A stretch of 64,000 nt of DNA. It comes from Brenneria nigrifluens DSM 30175 = ATCC 13028. GTDB taxonomy: Bacteria; Pseudomonadota; Gammaproteobacteria; Enterobacterales; Enterobacteriaceae. The position numbers were made by a program, and so were the translations under genes. The stretch spans positions 4,340,001-4,404,000 of the forward strand of contig NZ_CP034036.1 of the NCBI RefSeq assembly GCF_005484965.1. The letters are read 5' to 3'. Below are positions 36,908 to 46,187 of this stretch, piece after piece. The notes under the pieces were generated by a model. The model made no database searches, was not told where the DNA came from, and was given only the letters and a program-made list of their open reading frames with translations. Positions within the stretch are counted from its first letter, which is position 1, and each line of letters opens with the position of its first letter.

Positions 36908-38101
36908 ATGACAAGCAAGAAAACGGCAACAGTATTGGTCAGCGCGGGGCGCAGCAAAAAATTCACCCAGGGATCGGTCAATCCCGTCATTCAGCGGGCT
37001 TCCTCTCTGGTATTCGATACCGTCGAGGAGAAGAAGCACGCCGCCATCAATCGGGCCAGGGGCGCGTTATTCTACGGCCGCCGCGGCACATTGACGCATT
37101 TTTCTTTGCAGGAAGCGATGGTCGAACTGGAAGGCGGCGCGGGCTGTGCGCTATACCCTTGCGGCGCGGCGGCGATTGCCAATGCGATCCTTTCTTTCGT
37201 GGCGGCGGGCGACCATCTGCTGGTGACCGGCTCCGTCTATGAACCCACTCAGGGCTTCTGTAATACAGTTCTGAGTAAGATGAATATCAGTACCAGCTAT
37301 TTTGATCCGTTTATCGGCGCCGGCATCAGCGAGCTTATACAGCCAAACACCAAGGTCGTTTTTCTTGAATCGCCCGGCTCAATCACCATGGAAGTACAGG
37401 ATGTCCCGGCGATTGTGCAGGCCGTTCGCCGCATCAATCCGGAAATCGTGATCATCATGGATAACACCTGGGCGGCGGGCGTGCTGTTCAAAGCGCTGGA
37501 GTTCGGGGTCGATATCTCGGTGCAGTCCGGCACCAAGTATATTGTCGGCCACTCCGATGCCATGCTGGGTACGGCGGTGGCGAACGAGCGCTGCTGGGTC
37601 CAGCTACGCGAGCATTCGTATCTGATGGGGCAAATGGTGGATGCCGATACCGCCTATGTCGCCAGCCGCGGCCTGCGTACGCTGGGGATCCGGCTTAAGC
37701 AGCATCAGGAAAGCAGCATCCGCATCGCCAAATGGTTATCTGCACGCCCCGAAGTGGCGGTGGTCAATCACCCCGCGCTGCCGGAATGCAAAGGGCATGA
37801 ATTCTACGTGCGTGATTTTAAAGGAAGCAACGGCCTGTTCTCATTTGTATTAAAAGACAAACTGAGCAAAACGCAGCTGGCTCACTATCTGGATAACTTT
37901 GAACACTTCAGTATGGCGTATTCATGGGGCGGCTTTGAATCGCTGATTCTGGCCAACCAGCCGGACGATCTGGCGTCGATCCGTCCGGCGGGCGGCGTGG
38001 ATTTCAGCGGCACGTTGATTCGGTTACATATTGGACTTGAAGACTGCGACGATTTAATCGACGATCTGACCAGCGGCTTTAACCGGATCAAGGAAGTGTG
38101 A
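36908..38101 (+). CDS. metC: Cystathionine beta-lyase
   Basis: A 397-residue PLP enzyme that converts cystathionine to homocysteine, pyruvate and ammonia. It follows E. coli MetC closely: RASSLVFD, FYGRRGTLTHFSLQ, ESPGSITMEVQDVP, and the PLP Lys in SGTKYIVGHSD near residue 210. Start ATG 36908 with AAAGGTG about ten bases upstream; an alternative GTG at 36896 lies in that RBS. It precedes yghB as in E. coli. Confidence 0.95.
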   Translation: MTSKKTATVLVSAGRSKKFTQGSVNPVIQRASSLVFDTVEEKKHAAINRARGALFYGRRGTLTHFSLQEAMVELEGGAGCALYPCGAAAIANAILSFVAAGDHLLVTGSVYEPTQGFCNTVLSKMNISTSYFDPFIGAGISELIQPNTKVVFLESPGSITMEVQDVPAIVQAVRRINPEIVIIMDNTWAAGVLFKALEFGVDISVQSGTKYIVGHSDAMLGTAVANERCWVQLREHSYLMGQMVDADTAYVASRGLRTLGIRLKQHQESSIRIAKWLSARPEVAVVNHPALPECKGHEFYVRDFKGSNGLFSFVLKDKLSKTQLAHYLDNFEHFSMAYSWGGFESLILANQPDDLASIRPAGGVDFSGTLIRLHIGLEDCDDLIDDLTSGFNRIKEV

Positions 38102-38143
38102 TGAACCGCCAGGCATCTACTTGATTTAACAGCATCGGCGATG

Positions 38144-38194
38144 GGTAAAGCGTGTATTATGATAAGGTATTTTGTTGACCGATACCGCTTTACC
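38144..38194 (+). other. Long imperfect hairpin after metC
   Basis: GGTAAAGCG(T)GTAT pairs with ATACCGCTTTACC, 29 bases apart, in the metC-yghB gap. It lacks a T tract. It could be an operator, a weak terminator or an mRNA processing signal. Confidence 0.4.
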
Positions 38195-38331
38195 CTAACT
38201 TAACGATTATCCTAATAAGCATTTTATCTTAAAAAAATCAATTAGCCCCGCGCTGCCATCGGCGTATCAAGCACGTAGGGTCGTGCATTTTGTTTCTTTA
38301 TCTTTTTTCAGGGTATCTGGCAGGACGTAAT

Positions 38332-38991
38332 ATGAGTGTGGTTCACGACATTATTCAGGCGCTATGGCAGCAGGATTTCAGCGCGCTGGCCGATCCTCAT
38401 GTCATCTGGGTGGTTTACGGTATCTTGTTTACCACCCTGTTTTTGGAAAACGGTTTGCTGCCCGCCTCTTTTCTTCCCGGCGACAGCCTGCTGCTGCTGA
38501 CCGGAGCCATGATCGCCAAGGGCGTGATGAGTTTTATACCCACCCTGCTGCTGCTGACGGTGGCGGCAAGCCTCGGATGCTGGTTCAGCTATCTTCAGGG
38601 CCGCTGGCTGGGCGATACACGGTTGGTGAAAAGCTGGCTGTTGCAGTTGCCCGCCCACTATCATCAGCGGGCTTATCACCTGTTCTACCGTCACGGACTG
38701 GTGGCGCTGTTGATCGGTCGTTTTCTGGCCTTTATCCGTACGCTGTTGCCCACCATCGCGGGTATTTCCGGGCTAAGCAATACGCGCTTTCAGATATTCA
38801 ACTGGCTCAGCGGTTTCCTCTGGGTCGGCGGCATCGTCACCCTCGGCTACAGCATGAGCCACATTCCGCTGATAAAGCGCTATGAAAATCAGGTGATGAC
38901 GGCATTGATTCTTCTGCCCGTCGTGCTGTTGGTCAGCGGATTAATCGGCATGCTGGTTATGGTATGGCGCAAGAAACACTCCGCCGCCTGA
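38332..38991 (+). CDS. yghB: DedA-family membrane protein YghB
   Basis: A 219-residue inner-membrane DedA protein with about five spans. Hallmarks: the acidic pair in TLFLENGLLPASFLPGDSLL (residues 34-53), the YLQGRWLG segment and the conserved FLAFIRTLLPTIAG with its essential Arg. In E. coli YghB and YqjA are redundant undecaprenyl-phosphate/phospholipid flippase-type proteins needed for cell division and envelope energy. Start ATG 38332 with AGGA upstream; the earlier in-frame start at 38290 would add a non-family extension. Confidence 0.93.
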   Translation: MSVVHDIIQALWQQDFSALADPHVIWVVYGILFTTLFLENGLLPASFLPGDSLLLLTGAMIAKGVMSFIPTLLLLTVAASLGCWFSYLQGRWLGDTRLVKSWLLQLPAHYHQRAYHLFYRHGLVALLIGRFLAFIRTLLPTIAGISGLSNTRFQIFNWLSGFLWVGGIVTLGYSMSHIPLIKRYENQVMTALILLPVVLLVSGLIGMLVMVWRKKHSAA

Positions 38992-39210
38992 TCCCCTCGT
39001 CCGGCGCAGATAACGGCTAAATCCTTCCCCTCGCAATGCGGCTTTAGCGTCCCGGGGCATATTCCTTAGCCCGCGAAACAATCGTCCGTTTCTCTACTAT
39101 AATTAATCGATCTGCCCGGTAGGGTGCGGAACCGATATCGCATCGGCCGCATCGGTAACGGGCCGGCCGCTCCGTTAATCGCTGATTAACAATTAAAAAA
39201 GGAGAGTGAT

Positions 39211-40038
39211 ATGACGCAACCCAAACTTAAACTGGCTGACGGCAATATCATCCCCCAGTTGGGCCTTGGTGTCTGGCAGGCGAGTAACGAAGAAACGGTG
39301 ATCGCCGTCACCGAAGCATTAAAAACGGGTTATCGCGCCATCGATACCGCCGCCATTTATAAAAATGAACAGGGCGTCGGCCAGGCATTGCAATCCGTTG
39401 AGTTGCCGCGTGAAGAGCTGTTTATTACCAGCAAGCTGTGGAACAGCGATCAGAAAGAGCCGCAGCGGGCGTTAGAAGAGAGTCTGCGAAAACTGCAACT
39501 GGACTACCTGGATCTTTATCTTATTCACTGGCCGCTACCGCGGCAGGACACTTATGTGGAGGCCTGGCGCGGGCTGATTAAACTACAGCAGCAGGGGCTG
39601 GTAAAAAGCATCGGCGTCAGTAATTTCCACACCCAACACCTGCAACGGCTGAAAGATGACACCGGCGTGTGGCCGGTTATCAATCAAATTGAGCTGCATC
39701 CGCTCTTCCAACAGCGCCAGCTTCATACCTGGAACGCCACCCACCGTATTCAGACCGAGTCCTGGAGCCCGCTGGCGCAAGGCGGCGCGGGAGTATTCGA
39801 TCGGCCGATTATCCGAAAACTGGCGGTGAAGTATGATAAAACCCCCGCGCAAATCGTTATCCGCTGGCATCTGGATAACGGGCTGGTGGTCATCCCGAAA
39901 TCCGTTACCCCGGCGCGCATCAGAGAAAATTTCAACGTGTTCGATTTTCGCCTGGATAAGGATGAACTGGGCGAGATAGCGAAACTGGACAGCGGCAAAC
40001 GTCTGGGCCCCAATCCCGATACGCAGGAAAAAGAGTGA
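39211..40038 (+). CDS. dkgA: 2,5-diketo-D-gluconate reductase A (methylglyoxal reductase)
   Basis: A 275-residue NADPH-dependent aldo-keto reductase close to E. coli DkgA (YqhE). The catalytic tetrad is visible: Asp and Tyr in DTAAIYKNE near residue 46-52, Lys in TSKLWN near 77, His in LIHWPLP near 110. The NADP-binding PKSVTP block is near 232. RBS GGAGAG seven bases upstream. It ends in a terminator hairpin at 40046. Confidence 0.92.
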   Translation: MTQPKLKLADGNIIPQLGLGVWQASNEETVIAVTEALKTGYRAIDTAAIYKNEQGVGQALQSVELPREELFITSKLWNSDQKEPQRALEESLRKLQLDYLDLYLIHWPLPRQDTYVEAWRGLIKLQQQGLVKSIGVSNFHTQHLQRLKDDTGVWPVINQIELHPLFQQRQLHTWNATHRIQTESWSPLAQGGAGVFDRPIIRKLAVKYDKTPAQIVIRWHLDNGLVVIPKSVTPARIRENFNVFDFRLDKDELGEIAKLDSGKRLGPNPDTQEKE

Positions 40039-40045
40039 CGCCCCC

Positions 40046-40070
40046 TCGCCGGCCCTGCCGGCGATATTTT
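40046..40070 (+). terminator. dkgA terminator
   Basis: TCGCCGGC and GCCGGCGA form an eight-base perfect stem with a CCT loop, followed by TATTTTA, between the convergent dkgA and gntR genes. Confidence 0.7.
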
Positions 40071-40081
40071 ACCCACGGCGC

Positions 40082-40819
40082 TCAATCCGTTACCTGAAAC
40101 TCATACACATCGCTGCGGCAGTATATTTCGCTGTATTCCAGCAGCTCGCCCTGCGCGTTATAGGTATGCTGGCGGCTTAACATCAACGGCGCCCCTACCG
40201 GTACGCCGAGATGCCCGGCAACGTCCGCCGGCGACGCCACCGCTTTTAGCCGATAGCGTTTTTTATCCGGGTAGATATTGCGCGCCGCCCAGTATTGATA
40301 CAGAGAGTGTTCCAGCTGTTCCGGTTCCGGTAACAGCGCCAGCGGGATCCAGGTGGTTTCCAGCGACGTCGGCTGCTCATTAATCAACCGAATCCGCCGC
40401 AGGTGGGTGACCAGGGTATCTTTTGGCAATGACATCTCCTCGGCGATAACGGCGGGAAGTTTTTTCCTGCGCCTTTCCAGCCACAGATTGCCTGCCGCTC
40501 CGCCCAGTTGCAGAACCAATGCGGTAAAACCCGCCTCATCTTTATCCAGAGAATAATTTAAATTCTGACAGACTCTGGTGCCGACGCCTTGCTGACGCAC
40601 AATCAGGGCTTTCGCTTCCAGCAATGCCAAAGCGCGGGAAACCGTAACGCGGGACAACCCGATTTGCTGAGCGATCAATCTTTCCGCAGGTAAAAATTGG
40701 CCGGCCAGCGTTTTGCGCTGGTCGATAGCCGACTCAAGCAGCGCGGCAAGTTGCATATAACGAGGTGCTGAAGACGGTTCGGCCAGCCTGGCGCGCACCC
40801 AAAGAAGCAATTCCTGCAT
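40082..40819 (-). CDS. GntR-family regulator with UTRA domain
   Basis: A 245-residue regulator. The winged HTH lies at about residues 15-80 (LPAERLIAQQIGLSRVTVSRAL), followed by a UTRA ligand-binding domain (about 95-240; RHTYNAQGELLEYSEIYCRSD is typical, residues 215-235). It is divergent from the NCS1 permease-PfkB kinase pair across 500 bases and probably regulates it. Ligand unknown; a nucleoside, base or their phosphate fits the neighbours. Confidence 0.88.
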   Translation of the reverse strand: MQELLLWVRARLAEPSSAPRYMQLAALLESAIDQRKTLAGQFLPAERLIAQQIGLSRVTVSRALALLEAKALIVRQQGVGTRVCQNLNYSLDKDEAGFTALVLQLGGAAGNLWLERRRKKLPAVIAEEMSLPKDTLVTHLRRIRLINEQPTSLETTWIPLALLPEPEQLEHSLYQYWAARNIYPDKKRYRLKAVASPADVAGHLGVPVGAPLMLSRQHTYNAQGELLEYSEIYCRSDVYEFQVTD

Positions 40820-41322
40820 ACCGCAGCCTTTTCATTGTCTTACGTTGCTTCCAGCATACGCAATTGTTAAACATAAATACTAAATCGGATTCAAAACGCG
40901 GCACAAAATTTATCAGGACTTGGATTGGCATCATAAAGGCATTACATTGGCCTTGCGTGACTCGTTTAGTTTTCGTACTCTGGTAAAGCAAGAGCCAACA
41001 CCAGGGTCATTAATGACCAACAACTACAAATCCTCGTGCGCCATCCCGGTTCGCTTTTACCTGCGGGCCGTCGGCGACGCAACGAGGATGCCATCGGAGT
41101 GATGGACGCAGGAGCCGGTTCGTCCCTATTTTGGTCGGTTCGAGAACATCCCGCCCGCCCCCGATAATAATATCGCCGGTGAACCTGCCGACATTACGCA
41201 TTAAACCGGCGTATCCACCACGCCATGACATTAATAGAAAAAAATCACACCTGCCGGAACCGCCGGCGCCGACTAAGCTTTATATTACGCTGAGAGCCGA
41301 TATGGAAAAGGAGCATGCCAAT
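40820..41322. other. Regulatory region between gntR and the NCS1 permease gene
   Basis: Five hundred bases without a supported gene. Short frames exist on both strands but have no RBS and no family look. It must hold both divergent promoters and the GntR operator; I see no clear palindrome. A CTGAGAG at 41290 is not part of a TPP riboswitch. Confidence 0.5.
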
Positions 41323-42747
41323 ATGGGTGAAGCACGGCAAAACCTCGCGACGCAACCGCAAAAAAAAGTATGGAAAGTCGAAAGCACCGGTATCGATTTG
41401 GTGCCGGAAGCCGAGCGCACCGGCAGGCCGCTGGAATTATTCTGGATCTGGTGCGCGGCTAATATCGGTATCCTCGGCATTGTCTACGGCGCCATTATCG
41501 TGTCGTTCGGCCTTTCCTTTATCCAATCAATCCTTGCCGCCATTCTCGGCGTGGTCAGCTTCGCGCTGGTCGGTTTCACGTCATTTGCCGGTCAAATCGG
41601 CCGCACCGCCACGCTGACGCTCTCGCGCACGATTTTCGGCGTTAAAGGCAATATCGCGCCCACGGCATTCAGCTGGTTCAACCTGATGGGCTGGGAGGCG
41701 GTAAACCTGATTACCGGCACCTTGACGCTGTCCGCGCTGTTTGAAGCCATAGGGTTAAGCGGCAGCCACTCGCTGACCGCCGTTTGCCTGCTGCTTTTTG
41801 GCGGCCTGACGATTGCCGTCAGCATCCTGGGACAAAATACGCTGGTCCTGCTGCAAAGCTGGATCACCCGTATTTTCGGCACCATGACGCTGGTGGTGGT
41901 GATTTATATTCTGTTCAATACCCCGTGGCATAAGGTGCTGTCGCTGCCGTCCGGCGACTGGTTAAGCGGATTTTTGCCCGCCGTTTCGGTGATTGCCGCC
42001 GGCACAGGCGTAGGCTGGACTATCGCCGGCGCGGATTACAGCCGCTATCAGAATCCGTCGTCCGGCCGCGGCCGCGTGTTTGCCGCCGTCGTCGGCGGCG
42101 CGGTCTTGCCGTTGGTACTGCTGATGCTGGCCGGTATTCTGCTGTCGTCCCAGTTGCCGGAGCTCGCCAGTTCGGCCAACCCGATTGCGCTGATTGGCAC
42201 GGTGCTGCCGCCCTGGATGTCGGTGCCCTATCTGTTGACCGCCACGGCGGGCATCGTCACCATCGCGGTATTAAGCCTGTATTCCGCCGGCCTTAACCTG
42301 CTGACCATCGGCGTGAAACTGCGCCAGCCGGTGGCGGTGGCTCTCGACGCCGTGCTGGTGGTCGCCATCGCCGTCTACGTGCTGTTTATTTCCGGCGATT
42401 TCCTGACGCCCTTTATCTCTTTTCTGATTTTCTGCGGTTTGTTGCTCGGCCCCTGGTCGGCGATGTTTATCCTCGATTACCTGCTGATTCGCCGCCACTA
42501 TGGCTATGACCAGGACGCGCTTTTCGGCCTGAACGGCAAAAACCGCGGCGTACGCTGGGGTCCGCTGTTTTGCTGGCTGCTGGGCGCCATATCCGGCCTG
42601 ATGGTGACAAAAACCGGCTTTATCGACGGACCGCTGGCGCTGGGTATTTTCGCCGATTCCAGCCTGGGGCTGTTTGTCGCGTTCGGCGTCAGCCTGGTCG
42701 CCTACTGGCTTTATCTGCTGGTTAAACCTCAAGAGAAACGGGTATGA
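41323..42747 (+). CDS. NCS1-family nucleobase permease
   Basis: A 474-residue transporter of the purine-cytosine permease (NCS1) family with twelve predicted spans. Family blocks: VPEAERTGRPLELFWIWCAAN near residue 28, FNLMGWEAVN near 118 and IAGADYSRY near 230. Start ATG 41323 chosen from AAAAGGAGC ten bases before; the longer frame to 41131 is a non-coding extension. Likely substrate is a nucleobase, nucleoside or related compound. It overlaps the kinase gene by four bases (ATGA). Confidence 0.88.
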   Translation: MGEARQNLATQPQKKVWKVESTGIDLVPEAERTGRPLELFWIWCAANIGILGIVYGAIIVSFGLSFIQSILAAILGVVSFALVGFTSFAGQIGRTATLTLSRTIFGVKGNIAPTAFSWFNLMGWEAVNLITGTLTLSALFEAIGLSGSHSLTAVCLLLFGGLTIAVSILGQNTLVLLQSWITRIFGTMTLVVVIYILFNTPWHKVLSLPSGDWLSGFLPAVSVIAAGTGVGWTIAGADYSRYQNPSSGRGRVFAAVVGGAVLPLVLLMLAGILLSSQLPELASSANPIALIGTVLPPWMSVPYLLTATAGIVTIAVLSLYSAGLNLLTIGVKLRQPVAVALDAVLVVAIAVYVLFISGDFLTPFISFLIFCGLLLGPWSAMFILDYLLIRRHYGYDQDALFGLNGKNRGVRWGPLFCWLLGAISGLMVTKTGFIDGPLALGIFADSSLGLFVAFGVSLVAYWLYLLVKPQEKRV

Positions 42748-43679
42748 CGCCGTTTGCGCCCGAACGTCCGGTGGTGGTGGTCGGCGGCGCCTGCGGCGAT
42801 ATGCTGCTGGCGCTTCCGCGACTGCCGCGCAGCGGGGAAGATATTGAGGGGAAAGATCTCGGCCGGCAGATTGGCGGCTGCGCCTTTAACGTGGCCCGCA
42901 CCCTGCACCGCCTCAACGTGCCGATAATCAACGGCATGCCGGTGGGCAACGGGCCGTGGGGAAAAGCCGTTGCCGCCGCCATGGCGCAGATGAATCTGCC
43001 GGTGTTGATGCGCCATACGGAGATGGATAACGGCTGGTGCCTGGCGCTGACCGAGCCTGACGGCGAGCGGACCTTTATCGGTATTACCGGCTGTGAAGCG
43101 CACTGTAGCCGGGAAATGCTGCAACGGCTGGCGCCGCCCGACCATGCGTTGCTGTACCTCAACGGTTACGAACTGTTCGGCGCCGGCGGCCAGGCGCTGC
43201 GCGAGTGGGCGCTGGCGCAGACGACGCAAAAGCTGATTGATTTCGGCCCGCGTTTACCGCTGATCCCGGCGGATTTTATCAGCGCGCTGGCCGGCAGCAA
43301 TACCGTCCTGACCTTGAATCGCGATGAAACCAAACGGCTATGCGGCGAAGGCGACCCGGTTTCACAGGCGCTGCGCTACGCCCGGCGCAGCGGTTTAACG
43401 CTGATTTGCCGCCTGGATAAGCAAGGGGCGTGGATTTGTCCCGCCGACGGCGAACCGACCGCCGTGGCGCCCTACCCGGTAACGGTGGTGGATACCATCG
43501 GCGCCGGCGACGCGCATAGCGGCGGCCTGCTGGCAGGCCTGTCGGCGAACTGGCCGCTGCGGGATGCCGTCGATCTGGCCAATAAGGTGGCGGCCTGCGT
43601 GGTGGCCGGTCAGGGCGCTGCCGCCGCGCCGGACTGGGATACCCTGCGCCGGCGCTTCCCCGTTTCCCGGCACCCGTAA
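42744..43679 (+). CDS. PfkB-family sugar/nucleoside kinase
   Basis: A 311-residue ribokinase-family enzyme. The N-terminal PfkB signature (GGCAFNVARTL near residue 48) and the C-terminal catalytic motif (DTIGAGDAHSGG, Asp near 256) are both present. It overlaps the NCS1 permease gene by four bases, so uptake and phosphorylation are coupled. With a permease of this class, a nucleoside or pseudouridine-like substrate is plausible; not proven. Converges with ftsP. Confidence 0.88.
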   Translation: MTPFAPERPVVVVGGACGDMLLALPRLPRSGEDIEGKDLGRQIGGCAFNVARTLHRLNVPIINGMPVGNGPWGKAVAAAMAQMNLPVLMRHTEMDNGWCLALTEPDGERTFIGITGCEAHCSREMLQRLAPPDHALLYLNGYELFGAGGQALREWALAQTTQKLIDFGPRLPLIPADFISALAGSNTVLTLNRDETKRLCGEGDPVSQALRYARRSGLTLICRLDKQGAWICPADGEPTAVAPYPVTVVDTIGAGDAHSGGLLAGLSANWPLRDAVDLANKVAACVVAGQGAAAAPDWDTLRRRFPVSRHP

Positions 43680-43704
43680 CCGGTCGCCGTCCGGCAGGCC
43701 GGCC

Positions 43705-45120
43705 TTAAACCGGCGACTGCACGACAAGCTGCCCGGTCGAACCGCGATCGGCCATTTCCAGCGTTTGGCTGTAATACAGAAAAGGGAAAGCCGCTGACGA
43801 CGGCTGGGTGAAATAAACCAGCAGCTCTACGTCGCTATCCACCCAAACCGTATCCTTCCAGCCGCTGTCCTCCACCGGCACCGCCCCGCCGTTGACGCTG
43901 CGCACCAGAAACTTCACCCCTTGAATATGGAAGGGCTGGGGAGTATCCGCATGGATAAGCCAGCGCTCGCAGCGGCCCGGCTGCGTCTGCACGTCGGTGC
44001 GCGTCATATCCCACATCGCCCCGTTAATGCCCGGCAGGCTATCGCCCAGACGGAACTCGCGGGTGCGGCTGATACTGCCTTCGATAATGTTATCCGCCAG
44101 CAGACGCATCGGCAGGTTATCGGTCACCAGAGGTAATAGCCCCGTGGGTTTAAGCGTTAATATCTGCGTCGAAATCAATATGCCGGACGGCTCGAACAAC
44201 CCGCGCAGGCGATCCATAATCCCGGCGGACTCGCCGGCGGTCAGCGTCGCCTCATCCCCCTGGGACATATCGATCAGGATCTCCCGCCGTTCGCCCGGCG
44301 CCAGCGAGATCTGACTGACGGCCATCGGCGCCGGCAGCAACCCCTGATCGCTGGCGATAACGTGGATCGGGCGGCCGTCGCTCAGGCGCATGATATAGCG
44401 GCGGGCGTTCGAGGCGTTGACCAGCCGTAAGCGCACCCAGCCGCGGGACACCTCGACATAGGGATTCTGCACGCCGTTGACCAGCAATATATCGCCGACA
44501 AAACCTCCGCTGCCCGGCGGGTCGTAAACCGGCGCGCCAAAGTTATCCAGACGTTTATCCTGAATAATCAGCGGAAAATCGTCCACGCCATAGTGATTGG
44601 GCAGCGGCAAGGATCTACTGATGCTGTCTTCCACCAGCCACAGCCCCGCCAGCCCGTTGTAAACGTGCGGCGCCATGCGATTCGGCGTATTGGCGTGATA
44701 CCAGCAGGTGGCCGAAGGCTGGCGGATCGGCAATACCGGCGACCAGTCCATACCCGGCGATATAATGCGCGACGCGCCGCCCATCAGCGAACCGGAAACC
44801 TGTAAGCCGCCGATGGTCATGGATACCGGTTCAGTGAGCCGGTTGCTGTAAATCAGCTTGACGTCGTCCCCGTCAAACACGCGCACCGTCGGCCCCAGAT
44901 AACGCCCGTTAATGCCCCAGACCGGCGTTTTACGCTCGCCGCTGAAAGCCCAGTGGGCCTGTTGCATCGTCAGAAACAGCGGCTGTCCTCGGCGCGACTC
45001 CAGCAAAGGGGGGATCGGCAATGCCGTTGGCGTACCGCCTGCTCTCGCCGACAGGGGCCGGCTCCCCGCATACAACGCAAAACCCGATGCCTGAATAAAC
45101 TGACGCCGGCTGAGTGACAT
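43705..45120 (-). CDS. ftsP: Cell division protein FtsP (SufI)
   Basis: A 471-residue periplasmic protein with multicopper-oxidase fold. The N-terminus SLSRRQFIQASG is a twin-arginine (Tat) signal, as in E. coli SufI/FtsP. Cupredoxin blocks include WYHANTPN near residue 140 and FHIQGVKF near 395. FtsP stabilises the divisome under stress and normally lacks copper. It lies next to plsC, as in other enterobacteria. Confidence 0.93.
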   Translation of the reverse strand: MSLSRRQFIQASGFALYAGSRPLSARAGGTPTALPIPPLLESRRGQPLFLTMQQAHWAFSGERKTPVWGINGRYLGPTVRVFDGDDVKLIYSNRLTEPVSMTIGGLQVSGSLMGGASRIISPGMDWSPVLPIRQPSATCWYHANTPNRMAPHVYNGLAGLWLVEDSISRSLPLPNHYGVDDFPLIIQDKRLDNFGAPVYDPPGSGGFVGDILLVNGVQNPYVEVSRGWVRLRLVNASNARRYIMRLSDGRPIHVIASDQGLLPAPMAVSQISLAPGERREILIDMSQGDEATLTAGESAGIMDRLRGLFEPSGILISTQILTLKPTGLLPLVTDNLPMRLLADNIIEGSISRTREFRLGDSLPGINGAMWDMTRTDVQTQPGRCERWLIHADTPQPFHIQGVKFLVRSVNGGAVPVEDSGWKDTVWVDSDVELLVYFTQPSSAAFPFLYYSQTLEMADRGSTGQLVVQSPV

Positions 45121-45260
45121 AGTTGCTCCGTAAACCTGTTAAACCGTATGCAAAATGTAGCTTCCGAACCAAAAAGCGGAAGGTAAAGAAATAAATTTAA
45201 ACTGCCGGCAGCGCGGCCGGATGCATTATCCCCGCGGCCGTCGGGTTGTCACGTTGCGGT

Positions 45261-45998
45261 TTATTTTTTTTCCGCCGCTTCACGTCCGGCGACTTCGGCG
45301 TCCAGCTGCGCCAGTTTGGCGGCCATCAGATCATGACAGTGCGCCGCCAATTCACGTACCTGCTCTTTAGTGTAGGAACGGGTATCGATCGGCGGCAACA
45401 TTTCCACAATCACATGGCCGTTATTCCAGCGGTTCAGCTTCACCTTATTGCTGGTGGTGGAAACGCAAATCGGCACGATCGGCACTTCCGCGCTGATGGC
45501 GGCATGAAAGGCGCCGGTTTTAAACGGCAGCAGCCCGCGCCCGCGGCTGCGCGTGCCTTCCGGGAACATCCAGATCGAGATATTGTTCTCTTTGATGTGC
45601 TTGACCACCTGGGCGATGGTGCCGTGCGCTTTGGCCCGGTTGTCGCGGTCAATCAGCAGATTGCCCGTCAGCCAGTACAGCGGACCGAAGAAAGGGATCC
45701 ACAGCAGGCTTTTCTTGCCCACGGTGATCGTACGCGGCTGCACCGCGTTTGATGCGGTGACCATATCGTAATTATTCTGGTGATTGGCGATATAGATACA
45801 TTTGCCGTAATGCGCCGCCTCTGGCGGGCTCCGCACCTCGACCTTCAGGCCGAACAGCCTGGACAGACGCCCGAACATATGACCGAACGTCGCCACATGG
45901 CGTGGATTTTTAGGACTGAAAAGACAGTAAATGGAGCCAAAAATACAGATCAGCAGCGAAAATAGAATCACCACGATAAAACGAAGAATGAATAACAT
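45261..45998 (-). CDS. plsC: 1-acyl-sn-glycerol-3-phosphate acyltransferase
   Basis: A 245-residue inner-membrane enzyme that makes phosphatidic acid from lysophosphatidic acid. The NHQNNYD acyltransferase motif (HX4D) is near residue 72 and the substrate motif PEGTRSRGRG near 145; there are two N-terminal hydrophobic segments. Start ATG 45998 chosen because GAGG precedes it and the length then equals the E. coli protein. An in-frame ATG at 46016 lies upstream of that RBS. Confidence 0.95.
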   Translation of the reverse strand: MLFILRFIVVILFSLLICIFGSIYCLFSPKNPRHVATFGHMFGRLSRLFGLKVEVRSPPEAAHYGKCIYIANHQNNYDMVTASNAVQPRTITVGKKSLLWIPFFGPLYWLTGNLLIDRDNRAKAHGTIAQVVKHIKENNISIWMFPEGTRSRGRGLLPFKTGAFHAAISAEVPIVPICVSTTSNKVKLNRWNNGHVIVEMLPPIDTRSYTKEQVRELAAHCHDLMAAKLAQLDAEVAGREAAEKK

Positions 45999-46148
45999 AA
46001 CAACCTCATTAGCCAACTGCCGCCGCTAGTATATACCTTTCAGTAACGCTAGTGGCTATAGCGACGTCGCTATAAAACATAATGGTTTTTTTTGCTGGCT
46101 GGATAGCGATCCATTCAACGGACAAAAACCGCCGGGAGCGGGCAAAAC

Positions 46149-46174
46149 GGGGAACAGGAGGCCGCCTGTTCCCC
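46149..46174 (-). terminator. parC terminator
   Basis: GGGGAACAGG and CCTGTTCCCC form a perfect ten-base stem 14 bases after the parC stop, followed on the minus strand by GTTTTGCC. Confidence 0.7.
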
Positions 46175-46187
46175 CGGCGTGGATGAT

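Noticed and set aside
41010..41231. Minus-strand 73-residue frame between gntR and the NCS1 permease
   Set aside because: No RBS, no family look, and it lies in the shared regulatory region.
41290..41296. CTGAGAG as a TPP riboswitch piece
   Set aside because: The other conserved THI-box segments are absent.
41131..41322. N-terminal extension of the NCS1 permease
   Set aside because: The strong AAAAGGAGC before ATG 41323 fixes the start; the extension is Pro/Arg-rich and not part of the family.
45246..45752. 168-residue plus-strand frame over plsC
   Set aside because: It is the antisense shadow of plsC, as are several long frames opposite ftsP, parC, parE, dcuA and the 51-58 kb operon.
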